Shown: positions 6,485-14,708, numbered from the stretch's first letter. The stretch is DNA of 15,235 bases from Ruminococcaceae bacterium UBA3329 (GCA_002361875.1 DERX01000078.1:1-15235); one strand, 5' to 3'. Notes: generated by a model not told the origin, from the letters alone. Numbers and translations: made by a program.

Positions 6485-7687
6485 TTATTTAGGCAAACGG
6501 CCGAAAAGTGTTGTGTAATCTGCAAAGATTGCAGCATCTGCCCAGATGTAATCGCCTGTTGTAAGTTTAATGTAAGCAAATGCATTTACTGCATCAGTCT
6601 TATCAGCATCAGCAATGTTGTCAATAAGACAAGTAAACTTATAGGGCTGACCCTCAACATGCTGAATGTGAGATACAGTCTTCTTTACATAACCGTTAAG
6701 TGCTTCTTTATCAGCGAGTGTCTTAGCAGCGTTCTTTGCTGTTTCAACATCAAATGCAGCTACATTTGATTTAGCAGCATAAATGAAGCCGATTTCAGCA
6801 ATGCTTGCGATTGCTGTTGCATCGTCTGTGAACTTAGCAGCAAAATCTTCTTCTGAAATTGTTGCAACTGTTCTTACATCGAAGCCTTTGCCTGTGTAGT
6901 CAGCAGCTGTGCCGCCCTGACCAACACCGCGGAATCTGATCTGTGAGCCGCCGTCTTTAATGATTGACGGTGCACCAATTTTAGCAGAAATTACAGTTGC
7001 ACTAACATCAATATCTGTAGCAGCAATAGCTGTTGTCTTAGTAGCACTATTGGGAGCAGTATAATATAACCAGCTTGTTTGAACAGGTGAAACTGTAAGA
7101 GAACCTGATGTCATTGCAGCTTCAACTGCTGTACCGTCCGGAACATCTGCAGCAACCTTTAATGCGATAGTCATAATAGGCTCATCAGCATTAAACTCAT
7201 TTCCATAGAAGCCGTCCATGTTGTTACCGGCATTTGTATGTGTACCGGCAATATTTTTAGCTGCACTATACTTTAAATACTGGTCAAACTTGGCATTTTC
7301 CTCTGCTGTATTAGCGTTCTTAACTCTTGTTACAACGCGTGCTGCAAGCCACGAAAGATTTGTGACAGCACCTTTCCAATAACTTGCAAAATTATCGCTT
7401 GTTGTTGCATTTGCTTTAACATTAGCAATTGGATTATCTGCCTGCTTGAAAACAGCCGAATTCAAGCCGATAATAAATGAACCGGTGTATAAAGGCAAAT
7501 CATCAGCTGCATCCATATAAATGCTAAGATAAGCAGTGTCACCTGCCGAATAAGAAGCTTTATCCCATTCAAGAGAAAATGCCATTTTAGCAGAACCAAG
7601 CTCTACTTTAGCTGCTGATGCAGGTACAACAATTACAGAGAGGCAAAGAACAAGTGCAAGTACGACTGCACTAATCTTTTTAATCAT
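6485..7687 (-). CDS. Secreted protein with cohesin-like N-terminal region and C-terminal beta-rich domain
   Basis: A 400-residue exported protein. Residues 1-26 form a signal peptide (MIKK, hydrophobic core, cleavage near VPASA-A). Residues about 34-235 look like a cohesin-type beta-sandwich: an opening with Ser-Tyr-Ser-Ala-Gly-Asp and alternating hydrophobics, a GSFIIGLNSAVF strand near 69-80, and a late ...IMTIALKVAADVPDGTAVEA segment near 171-191 typical of the last strands. Residues about 240-390 form a second domain with SQIRFRGVG near 248-256, AEIGFIYAAKSN near 297-308 and an ending with an AFAYIKLTTGDYIWAD strand. This resembles a C-terminal domain common in secreted proteins of gut Clostridia, of unknown function. 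There is no dockerin, LPXTG or SLH anchor. The ATG at 7687 has AAGGAG (7698-7703) 10 nt upstream. It follows the dockerin gene by 22 nt and precedes the 39-residue peptide by 19 nt, so the three are one operon. The cohesin call is by pattern only. Confidence 0.72.
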   Translation of the reverse strand: MIKKISAVVLALVLCLSVIVVPASAAKVELGSAKMAFSLEWDKASYSAGDTAYLSIYMDAADDLPLYTGSFIIGLNSAVFKQADNPIANVKANATTSDNFASYWKGAVTNLSWLAARVVTRVKNANTAEENAKFDQYLKYSAAKNIAGTHTNAGNNMDGFYGNEFNADEPIMTIALKVAADVPDGTAVEAAMTSGSLTVSPVQTSWLYYTAPNSATKTTAIAATDIDVSATVISAKIGAPSIIKDGGSQIRFRGVGQGGTAADYTGKGFDVRTVATISEEDFAAKFTDDATAIASIAEIGFIYAAKSNVAAFDVETAKNAAKTLADKEALNGYVKKTVSHIQHVEGQPYKFTCLIDNIADADKTDAVNAFAYIKLTTGDYIWADAAIFADYTTLFGRLPK

Positions 7688-7709
7688 AGTAAATTGTCTC
7701 CTTCGTTAA

Positions 7710-8882
7710 TTAGAAAATTTCGTATGTGAGTGTTGAAGCAACAGCAGCAATATCTGCCTGTGAAGGCATGCCCATATAGTTCATTTCATAATACTCAAAG
7801 TAGTATGCATCTGCTGCACCAGGCATTCCGTCGCCGTTTACGTCGCCTGCTATAAACTGATAAAGATTATCAAATCCCATATAGTTCATTTCATAATACT
7901 CACAAGGATAAGCATCTGATGCACCTACGAGACCGTTCATATCAACATCACCGAAATAAATGAATACATAAGTTTCAAGAACTGTTGCGCCGTCAGCGTC
8001 GAGAACCTTAACGATTGTACCTGTTGTTTCGTTTCCGTTAACAGGCTCAATTACAAGGTAATCGTCACCAAGAGCTGTTGTGAGATAGTCAGCAAGAGCT
8101 CCCTCAGGTGTCATATCATCGTTCCAACCAAGTGTATCCATACCATATAAGAATCCTGTGTAACCCGTTGTTTCGGCATATTGTGTATCAATAACCGGAG
8201 TTGAGGGAGCAGTATCCTTAATGGCAAGTGTATTTACTACCGGTGTTCCACCGGCAATATTTATAGTAGTTGTAGCCCCTGTAACGACACCGTTATCTAC
8301 AACTTCACCAAGAGAGTCAAAAGTTGTAGTACCACTGCTGTTTTTAGCAATCAAAAGTGTGCCGTTGGGGTTTTCATTTGTTTTAACAGATGCTTCAAGA
8401 CATTCAACAACTGCTGCGCCTGAAACACCTTCCAAAGCTTTAACTGTAAGTCTCATAACAGATTCATTACTGTAAGCTCTAACTGTATCGCCGTGTACAG
8501 CAATGTAGTTAAGCGCTACTACACCGTGATCTGCCGGTGTGTAACTAATGCTTTTGTAATATCTGCTAAGATTGTTGTTTGTTGGCGAATCAATTGACGC
8601 AATAGACAGCTCAGCAGCCTCTGATGCACCGGTTAATGTCGCAACAGCTGTAACAGTTACCTTTGAATTGTCAAAAAATACAGGAATTGTCATTGCAATT
8701 GCGTTAAAGTTAGTGGTAACCTTAACATCAACAGTTGCACTCTCACCTGCGCTAATCTCTGTTTTATCTGCTGTGAAAGTAACTGAATAGTTATCTTCAG
8801 GTGCAGCAAAAGCAACAGTTGCTACAGAAAGAGCCATTACTAATGCAAGTACAATACCAATTATCTTTTTGATATTTGACAT
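7710..8882 (-). CDS. Secreted dockerin-containing protein with cohesin-like N-terminal region
   Basis: A 390-residue exported protein. The signal peptide covers about 1-27 (cleavage near AFA-A). Residues about 32-210 look like a cohesin-type sandwich (Glu-Ile-Ser-Ala-Gly-Glu near 42-47, a PVFFDNSKVTV strand near 67-77, SVMRLTVKALEGVSG near 141-155). A linker and small domain (about 215-308) follow. The C-terminus (309-386) is a dockerin with two calcium-loop motifs, GDVDMNGLVGASDA (311-324) and GDVNGDGMPGAADA (346-359). Each is followed by an unusual EYYEMNYMG helix in place of the usual Leu/Lys-rich one. Ligand positions 1, 3, 5 and 12 of both loops are filled by Asp or Asn. The start ATG has AGGAGG 7 nt upstream and a second identical site further out. 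It is the first gene of the operon and sits behind a long leader. The probable role is assembly or anchoring of an extracellular complex; the binding partner is unknown. Confidence 0.8.
   Translation of the reverse strand: MSNIKKIIGIVLALVMALSVATVAFAAPEDNYSVTFTADKTEISAGESATVDVKVTTNFNAIAMTIPVFFDNSKVTVTAVATLTGASEAAELSIASIDSPTNNNLSRYYKSISYTPADHGVVALNYIAVHGDTVRAYSNESVMRLTVKALEGVSGAAVVECLEASVKTNENPNGTLLIAKNSSGTTTFDSLGEVVDNGVVTGATTTINIAGGTPVVNTLAIKDTAPSTPVIDTQYAETTGYTGFLYGMDTLGWNDDMTPEGALADYLTTALGDDYLVIEPVNGNETTGTIVKVLDADGATVLETYVFIYFGDVDMNGLVGASDAYPCEYYEMNYMGFDNLYQFIAGDVNGDGMPGAADAYYFEYYEMNYMGMPSQADIAAVASTLTYEIF
7771..7902 (-). repeat. Exact 27-nt direct repeat within the dockerin coding region
   Basis: Positions 7771-7797 and 7876-7902 are identical over 27 nt and lie exactly 105 bp (35 codons) apart. 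They encode the EYYEMNYMG segment of each dockerin half. Exact identity at the DNA level, including silent positions, points to a recent duplication or gene conversion between the two halves. Confidence 0.85.
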
Positions 8883-9215
8883 TGTTTTTCCTCCTATTAA
8901 GTTTTTCCTCCTTTAACGGTAAAACCCGAACACCGTTAACAATCAGCAAGCTTTTGGTTGGGTACATTGGCAAAAGCACAATTTGCACGCAATGAATGCG
9001 GGAAGAATTGCAAAATACTGATTTTAAACATTTTTTTGCAGATTAAATTAATTGGAAATGGCCTGCACCGGAATGTTTAAGCTCCGTCTGGGTATTATCA
9101 TGTTTCCGAACGTACTGCCGCTTGGTAAGGGCGGCAAGTTAAGACGTAATATTCTACGCACACAGTCCGTTGAGAACCGCACGCGTGAACATCATGTAAT
9201 ACAACTACTGTTGCA
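8883..9215 (-). promoter_or_regulatory. Long structured 5' leader of the dockerin operon, class unidentified
   Basis: About 330 nt separate the inferred transcription start from the dockerin ATG. In RNA order the leader can form at least four local hairpins: TGCAAC-AGTA-GTTGTA (9215-9200), a 6-bp GCCGC-type stem (TGCCGC at 9116-9121 with GCGGCA at 9131-9136), GCTTTTG/CAAAAGC (8950-8956 with 8971-8977), and TTAACGGT/ACCGTTAA (8913-8920 with 8932-8939), which ends right at the distal ribosome site. The block at about 9060-9200 is more GC-rich than its surroundings. I see no intrinsic terminator inside the leader. It does not match the motifs of TPP, cobalamin, glycine, T-box or c-di-GMP-I elements that I could check by eye. 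It could be a cis-regulator or a processed small RNA, a 6S-like RNA being one untested option. Confidence 0.55.
8884..8912 (-). promoter_or_regulatory. Tandem duplicated Shine-Dalgarno sites
   Basis: The 12-nt string AGGAGGAAAAAC occurs twice, at 8901-8912 and 8884-8895, 17 nt apart. The copy nearest the gene sits 7 nt from the dockerin ATG at 8882 and decides that start. The distal copy has no start codon at a usable distance and directly abuts the base of a hairpin (8913-8939). A standby ribosome site is one possible reading. Confidence 0.7.
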
Positions 9216-9222
9216 AGACTGA

Positions 9223-9251
9223 ATTATACACCTAAAGTAAAAACTTGTCAA
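9223..9251 (-). promoter_or_regulatory. Consensus sigma-A promoter for the dockerin operon leader
   Basis: On the minus strand a perfect -35 TTGACA (9246-9251) and a perfect -10 TATAAT (9223-9228) are separated by the optimal 17 bp. Transcription would start near 9215, far upstream of the dockerin gene. This is the strongest promoter in the window and shows that the operon is transcribed separately from the large gene upstream. Confidence 0.9.
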
Positions 9252-9323
9252 CAGTAATATTTTGAAAAAATGCCAAATAAACGAAACTTTAAATTAAGCA
9301 CGCCGCATTTTTCCATTCGCACA

Positions 9324-9341
9324 GGGTGGGGGAACCCACCC
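9324..9341. terminator. GC-rich hairpin after the large dockerin gene, weak terminator candidate
   Basis: GGGTGGG (9324-9330) and CCCACCC (9335-9341) form a perfect 7-bp stem with a GGAA loop, 33 nt past the stop of the large gene. On the minus strand no U-tract follows, so it is not a standard intrinsic terminator; on the plus strand a T-run lies about 12 nt away. It may instead be an mRNA 3'-end stabiliser or another interspersed palindrome. The rest of 9223-9374 holds no gene that I can support. Confidence 0.35.
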
Positions 9342-9374
9342 CATGCAATTATTTTTTTGGAAAATTAACCGATA

Positions 9375-12300
9375 TTATTTAGCGCAAGCAACTATTGATT
9401 TAACTGAAGCATAGTCAGTAGCATCAATAATGCCGTTGCCGTCGCTGTCAGCAGCGTCGTCATAAACGTCGCCCATGTAATAAGCTGTCTTGTCTGCAAG
9501 GTCAACTTCGATTACGTCGAATGCGTCAACAGCACCGTCGCCGTTTACGTCACCCTTGATAACAACGAAGTATGTTGCAAGAAGTACATCGCCGTTCTTA
9601 AGTTCAACACGAGCACCTGTGCCGTAGTGGCCAGCCTTTGAAACCTGAGTAACAGGTGTTACTGAAGCCGCAGCTTCACCGGCAACCTGAACCTTGCTGA
9701 GAAGTGTTGCAGCGTCAGGAATTGAGTTAGCCTCAATGCCTTCGATGTAACGAATTGACTGATCAACAGTTGACTCACCGTCGATACCGTCAAGTCTAAC
9801 AGCACTTTCGAAGTTTTCGATTGCTGCACGGAGCTTATCAGCAGCTGCGTCAACAGCTCTCTTATTCTTTGCAGAATCGTTTCTGTCATACTCTGTGAAT
9901 GTAAGAGCAGAACGGTCATAAAGAATGCCTTCGTTAGTCTTACCGTCAATAGTTACATTGTACTTAACACCAAGAGCAGAAACAAGCTGTGCAAATGCTT
10001 CATCATAAGTAACATTTGACTTAACTGTGTAAAGTGTGCCATAGTTATTGATGATTGCGTTTGCGTGCTCAATAAGCGGAACAAGCTCTTCATTCATATA
10101 GCCTGAATCCTTCATTGAGTGCTTTTCAAGCTTATTCTGAGCAACCATAAGCTCATACTTAGCGTCGAAAATGAGTGACTCTTTGTCTGAAGACTGAGCC
10201 TTCTTTGCATTAGCAAGAGCCTCTGTGTAACGTGCCCATGAATCTGCTGAATAGTCATCCGGGTTGTAATTTTGAGCTTCTGCATAAGCAATTTCGTTAT
10301 CAAGGAAGTATGTGCTGATTGTCTTTGTATTAGCTGTCATGAAGTTGTAGTAATACTGAAGGTTATTAGCCTGGTTATCTATCTGAAGCTTTGAGTATGC
10401 TGCAGGCTTGAAGTTAGCCATTGCTTCATTGTAAGCCTTCATTTCATCAGCTCTTTCGGGATCAGATGTGGGAACAACTGTTGCGTTGATACCTGCTGTA
10501 ACATTAGCATTTGTCTGTGCTGCTATGATTGCATCAACAAGCTTGTCACCGCCGACACCGTTCTTAATGTACTTTTCAGGAGCAACCGGACCCTTTGTAG
10601 CATTAATCATGCTACGTGAAGATGTTCTCTGCTTCTCATACTGGAAGTACTCGAAGAGCTTGTAATCCTGGAAGTTAATGTCTCTGTCAGGATTTGTTTC
10701 AAGTGAGTCGAGCTTAGCCTGAAGATCAGCAATATCGCCGGTAGATGATGATGATGATGAAGTCTTCATGAGCTCTTTGTATGCAGCTTCAAGATTTTTA
10801 ATTGCAGGCTCGAGCTGCGGCTGAATTGTTGTAACGTAATCAGTCTTGAGCGGGTAATCAGCAAGTCTAACTACCTCTTTAAGAGCTGTTTCGTACTTAG
10901 CATATGCTGTTGTATCTGAGAAATCTTTAGCCTGAAGGCCATAACCAATATACTTATCCTTAACAGACTGAATGTCATGGTTATTATAGTAAATGAAGGT
11001 TACTTCAACAACCATATTATCATTACTGTTCTGGTCTTTTGTAGAACCAAGTGCGGGTTTATTTCTGGTTACTGACTTAAGCTTAAGAGCACCCATATCA
11101 TAAGTACCGTAAAGGTCCTTTGCTTCTGAATTTTCTTTGCTAAAGGTGTCAGCTGTTACTCCGTCTTTAGCCTTGAAGAGCTTACCGGAAAGAATTGTAC
11201 CGCCGTGCTCTGTTGTAGGAACAGTTGACCAACCGCCGATTGAACTTGCTTCAGATGTTGCAAGGTGTGCAAAGTATGTGCCTGCTTTATCCTTCGGAGC
11301 AGTATTTGTTGTGAAGGATGAGAACTTCATACCCACAACGCTACCAAGTGTTGAAGCTTTACCGTTAATTGTTGCAGTATATCCTGTTACAGAACTGTAG
11401 ATGTCAGTTGTGAACACATACTTATTATAATTAGCAAGTGTAGCGTAGTTAGCGTCTACGCCTACGTTAGCACCGCCAACACCCTGGTCGTCATTAACAT
11501 TAGAGATGTAAAGATAAGTAACCTTTGTCTGATCATAGCCTATCTGTGCACCGTCTTTACCTGTGAATGAGTATGTGATCGTTGCCTTTGCAACAGCCGC
11601 AGTATTCGCAGGAATTGTAATATCAAACGATTTTGATGCATACGGTTCGATTGATGCAGGAAGACCTGCTGCCGAAACACCGTCAACATCAAATGTAACT
11701 GATTTAACCGTGATTGTGTAAGGTTTGTCTTCTGCATCGCTGTTTCTGTGTTTAAGAAGCATACCTGACGACATATTTGTAACTGTCAGCTTAGCGCCGG
11801 CATTATTCATAAAGAATGTGTCGCCGCCGTTATTTGTGAAATAGCTGCTCGGTGCAACATATTTCTGAGCATCTGTAGTCCAGCCGAGGAAGAAGTTAGC
11901 AATCGGAAGAATCGGAACAAGCAAACCGTTCTGATCTGCTGTCTGAAGTTTACCTACAAGGTTAACTACTGTTGTTCTGAGATTTGCGTGGTCAATAAGA
12001 GTATTAACCGATTTGATTGTGTTTGTGTCAATAATATTTCCGCCTGCAACCTTTGAAAGCAAGTTGTTAAGAAGGTTAGCAATTACTTTTACAAGATTGT
12101 CTGCAATATTACCGTTTCTAAGGATGCCTTCCGGAACCTTAAGCATGCTGAGGAGATTTGTGAGGTCAAGATCAACGATTGAGTCAACCAAACCGTCTTT
12201 AAGAACCTTCTCAACAAATGTGTTTGAACCGTAATCAGTACCGGTGAACTTAGAACCGCTTACATTGATTACCTGCTCAAGAGGAAGAAGAGAAAGGAGA

Positions 12301-14708
12301 ACTGTGTTAATCTTATTTAACGGGTTCTCATAAGTCTTCATGCTAACAGTTGAACCAACATTTACAAACTTTTCAAAATGCCATGCCCATTCAACTTCGT
12401 TTGAAAGAGCCCAGTCAACAATCCAGTCAACTGCTACAAGCCAAGAAGCCTGACCTTCGTTTGCTTTGTATGCATTTGCACCAAATGTGATTGCGTCAGC
12501 CGCTGCTGTTGTGTTTCTGTTTGAAAGCGTCGGAAGAGCACCAAGGTCAGCCATTACTGAATAGTAACCGAAGTCACTGTCTTCACCAACATCAGCGATG
12601 TTACGAAGATAGTACATACCAAGGTTAACACCCATATAAAGTGTGATGTCAAGCCATTCGTTTGCTTTATGAGAAGCAACTTCTCTGTCAGGAGCGCCTG
12701 CTTTGCCGTAGTTAGCGTAAATCATAGCGTCGAAGTTGTATGTGGGCATAAGCTGTGTGCAAAGCTCACGAACAACCAAAGCTGCAATTGCTGTAAGCGG
12801 CTGGTCAACGATATTGTTGGGGAACTTAATCTGCGGCATAATGAGTTTAACAAGCTCGCAAACAAGACCGTTAGCTGCCTGTTTCAGTGTGCCGTTCATC
12901 ATTACATTGAAGAACTGTGCATCCTTGTAATAATCGTCAAGAACCTCTTCGGGAGCAATCTTGAAGAATTCTCTTGCAGCAGCCATAAGGTTTTCGAGAA
13001 GGTCTGCATTGTTAACTGCACCGTCGCCGTTGCGGTCTGTCCATGCAAATACTTCTGAAGTCTTATAGGTTACACCTCTTGAAGTCCAGCTGTCAACAAG
13101 TACTGTATCAAGTACTTTCTTAACGATAGAGCTGAGATTGTCAAGAATCCAAGTAGAACCTGCTGTAGCAGGAATAAATTCGTTGAAGAAATCACCGCCG
13201 ATATTCCAATCCCACTTAAACATATAATAGTATGAAGAAAGGTCCTTCGGGAATGATCCCCTGTAATAATCGTTCTGGAATCTGTAATAAGGAACGTCGT
13301 CGATTACTTTGTAATCTGAGTATTCCCAAACATAGAATTCCTGAGCCTTTGTGAAGAAATCACCTGCATTGGCAATTCCCTTTGTTGCAGCTGCAAGGTC
13401 TGCATCCGCAGTAAAGGTATTGTAAGTTGAATCAGTTGCTTTAAGAGAGCCTATGTACTCAAACTGAACGCCGAATGCCTTTGCAAGCTCATACTTAACA
13501 GAACCGTTAAGTACTGTGGGAGCCATTTCATTAAAGACATAAGGAATGAATTTGTAAAGAAGGCCAAGAAGTGAATCAGCACCGTTAAGGTCAAGTGTAA
13601 CAGTACCTTTTTTCATCGGCTCAACAAGTGAGGGAAGCCAGTAGCTTGACTGAATTCTGCCGTTGTTGTCTGGTTTACCGTCAGCCTTATACCATTTAAG
13701 AGTAGCGTCACCGGTGTAGCCATCGGGAGCCTTATAAAGGTATGTACCTGAACCTTCATACTCTTCTTTATCAGAAAGAGTATATGTAACTGTTTCTACA
13801 TATCCGGCTTTCGGAGAGCCTAAAACGCCTGCGTACTGAAAATCATACTGAATAATTTCTTTCTTGTCAGCACTTACAGCAAAGTATCTTGTTGTTCCGT
13901 CTGCCTCTGTGGGAAGAGCGTCTGTGAAGCCAAGAGAATTACCGTTTTTATCTGTTCTGTATGATGTCCAGTTCATCGGCTTTGTGAAAAGGCCGTTTAC
14001 AAAGCTCTGCGCTGCATCTAAAAGGTTAGTAGTACTGCTGCCGAGCGTTGCTCTCTGTGTTGCATCGTCATCCTGTCTTGAGAAAAGCGGTAAAACAATA
14101 GCTTTTATTGTAGAGGGAAGATCCTTAACGAGCTTGTCAATTGCGCTAAGGTCAACACCTGTAAGGAAGCCGGCAATAACACCTAAATCAAGACCGCTTG
14201 TAAGAACCGTGTTAATTACATCTTTGTTGACAGTAAGAAGCTCAAAAAGCTCTGTTGCAATCTTTGTATTAGCATAGTTTTCTCTTGTCATTCCGTTCTG
14301 CCATGTTGATTTAACATCAAGGTCGCCTACAACACCAAGCAAACCCTTTAATCCAATAAGAAGGAATCCTGAAAAACCGCCGTTAAGAAGTTCGTCAACT
14401 GAGTCAATTGAACTGCAAATACCGTTAACTGACCTAAGGTCAACATTCAATGTACCAAGAACCGAAATATCCTGAACCAATGTAATGTTTAACGGTGCTA
14501 AGAGGTTATCAAGTGCATCAAAAACGATTGAAAGACGCTCTTCAGTAGAAAGTCTTGTTACTGTACCGTAAGGGCTGTAAGCTGCTTTATCAGTAAGGTT
14601 CTGAACCGTCTGATAAGTTTCTTTAGCAGCAGAAGCCATCATGGTCATGCAAGAAAGAGCCATAACAAACGCTAAGATAACACTTAACAATTTTGTTGCT
14701 TTTTTCAT
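9375..14708 (-). CDS. Very large secreted dockerin protein (1777 residues) with FIVAR-like segments
   Basis: Residues 1-28 are a signal peptide (MKKATKLLSVILAFVMALSC... to ASA-A). The ATG at 14708 is chosen over one at 14744 because AAGGAG (14718-14723) lies 9 nt upstream and the signal peptide then starts cleanly. A large N-terminal part (about 30-940) is rich in Leu/Ile helices and Tyr/Trp segments and matches no family I know. Inside it (about 556-572) is one EF-hand-like loop, DRNGDGAVNNADLL. Residues about 950-1080 look like an Ig-type beta domain. Helical FIVAR-like segments follow near 1265-1312 and 1482-1535, the first ending in a six-serine run (about 1317-1322). The C-terminus (about 1715-1777) is a dockerin with loops GDVNGDGAVDAFDV and DSDGNGIIDATDYA. 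No LPXTG or SLH anchor is seen. It probably attaches through its dockerin to a surface or multiprotein complex. Its substrate is unknown, and no catalytic motif was recognised. Confidence 0.83.
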   Translation of the reverse strand: MKKATKLLSVILAFVMALSCMTMMASAAKETYQTVQNLTDKAAYSPYGTVTRLSTEERLSIVFDALDNLLAPLNITLVQDISVLGTLNVDLRSVNGICSSIDSVDELLNGGFSGFLLIGLKGLLGVVGDLDVKSTWQNGMTRENYANTKIATELFELLTVNKDVINTVLTSGLDLGVIAGFLTGVDLSAIDKLVKDLPSTIKAIVLPLFSRQDDDATQRATLGSSTTNLLDAAQSFVNGLFTKPMNWTSYRTDKNGNSLGFTDALPTEADGTTRYFAVSADKKEIIQYDFQYAGVLGSPKAGYVETVTYTLSDKEEYEGSGTYLYKAPDGYTGDATLKWYKADGKPDNNGRIQSSYWLPSLVEPMKKGTVTLDLNGADSLLGLLYKFIPYVFNEMAPTVLNGSVKYELAKAFGVQFEYIGSLKATDSTYNTFTADADLAAATKGIANAGDFFTKAQEFYVWEYSDYKVIDDVPYYRFQNDYYRGSFPKDLSSYYYMFKWDWNIGGDFFNEFIPATAGSTWILDNLSSIVKKVLDTVLVDSWTSRGVTYKTSEVFAWTDRNGDGAVNNADLLENLMAAAREFFKIAPEEVLDDYYKDAQFFNVMMNGTLKQAANGLVCELVKLIMPQIKFPNNIVDQPLTAIAALVVRELCTQLMPTYNFDAMIYANYGKAGAPDREVASHKANEWLDITLYMGVNLGMYYLRNIADVGEDSDFGYYSVMADLGALPTLSNRNTTAAADAITFGANAYKANEGQASWLVAVDWIVDWALSNEVEWAWHFEKFVNVGSTVSMKTYENPLNKINTVLLSLLPLEQVINVSGSKFTGTDYGSNTFVEKVLKDGLVDSIVDLDLTNLLSMLKVPEGILRNGNIADNLVKVIANLLNNLLSKVAGGNIIDTNTIKSVNTLIDHANLRTTVVNLVGKLQTADQNGLLVPILPIANFFLGWTTDAQKYVAPSSYFTNNGGDTFFMNNAGAKLTVTNMSSGMLLKHRNSDAEDKPYTITVKSVTFDVDGVSAAGLPASIEPYASKSFDITIPANTAAVAKATITYSFTGKDGAQIGYDQTKVTYLYISNVNDDQGVGGANVGVDANYATLANYNKYVFTTDIYSSVTGYTATINGKASTLGSVVGMKFSSFTTNTAPKDKAGTYFAHLATSEASSIGGWSTVPTTEHGGTILSGKLFKAKDGVTADTFSKENSEAKDLYGTYDMGALKLKSVTRNKPALGSTKDQNSNDNMVVEVTFIYYNNHDIQSVKDKYIGYGLQAKDFSDTTAYAKYETALKEVVRLADYPLKTDYVTTIQPQLEPAIKNLEAAYKELMKTSSSSSSTGDIADLQAKLDSLETNPDRDINFQDYKLFEYFQYEKQRTSSRSMINATKGPVAPEKYIKNGVGGDKLVDAIIAAQTNANVTAGINATVVPTSDPERADEMKAYNEAMANFKPAAYSKLQIDNQANNLQYYYNFMTANTKTISTYFLDNEIAYAEAQNYNPDDYSADSWARYTEALANAKKAQSSDKESLIFDAKYELMVAQNKLEKHSMKDSGYMNEELVPLIEHANAIINNYGTLYTVKSNVTYDEAFAQLVSALGVKYNVTIDGKTNEGILYDRSALTFTEYDRNDSAKNKRAVDAAADKLRAAIENFESAVRLDGIDGESTVDQSIRYIEGIEANSIPDAATLLSKVQVAGEAAASVTPVTQVSKAGHYGTGARVELKNGDVLLATYFVVIKGDVNGDGAVDAFDVIEVDLADKTAYYMGDVYDDAADSDGNGIIDATDYASVKSIVACAK
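10743..10760 (-). repeat. In-frame TCA trinucleotide run encoding six serines
   Basis: On the minus strand (TCA)5 followed by TCT encodes a six-Ser linker between helical segments of the large dockerin protein. Unit gain or loss would keep the reading frame, so the tract could vary linker length without breaking the gene. Confidence 0.8.

Noticed and set aside
8883..9215. The leader as a known riboswitch (c-di-GMP, TPP, cobalamin, glycine, T-box)
   Set aside because: None of the conserved core motifs of these classes could be found by eye; the leader is left unclassified rather than forced into a family.
9058..9222. A 54-codon plus-strand open frame (MACTGMFKLRLGIIMF...) inside the dockerin-operon leader
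   Set aside because: It has no usable ribosome site, lies antisense to a leader with a perfect minus-strand promoter, and has a composition explained by a structured RNA. Frame conservation in relatives would be needed to revive it.
12669..13058. A 129-codon plus-strand frame antisense to the giant gene
   Set aside because: It is the shadow of a long coding region with strong codon bias; it has no ribosome site and no recognisable domain. The same reasoning applies to 13864-14277 and 374-757.
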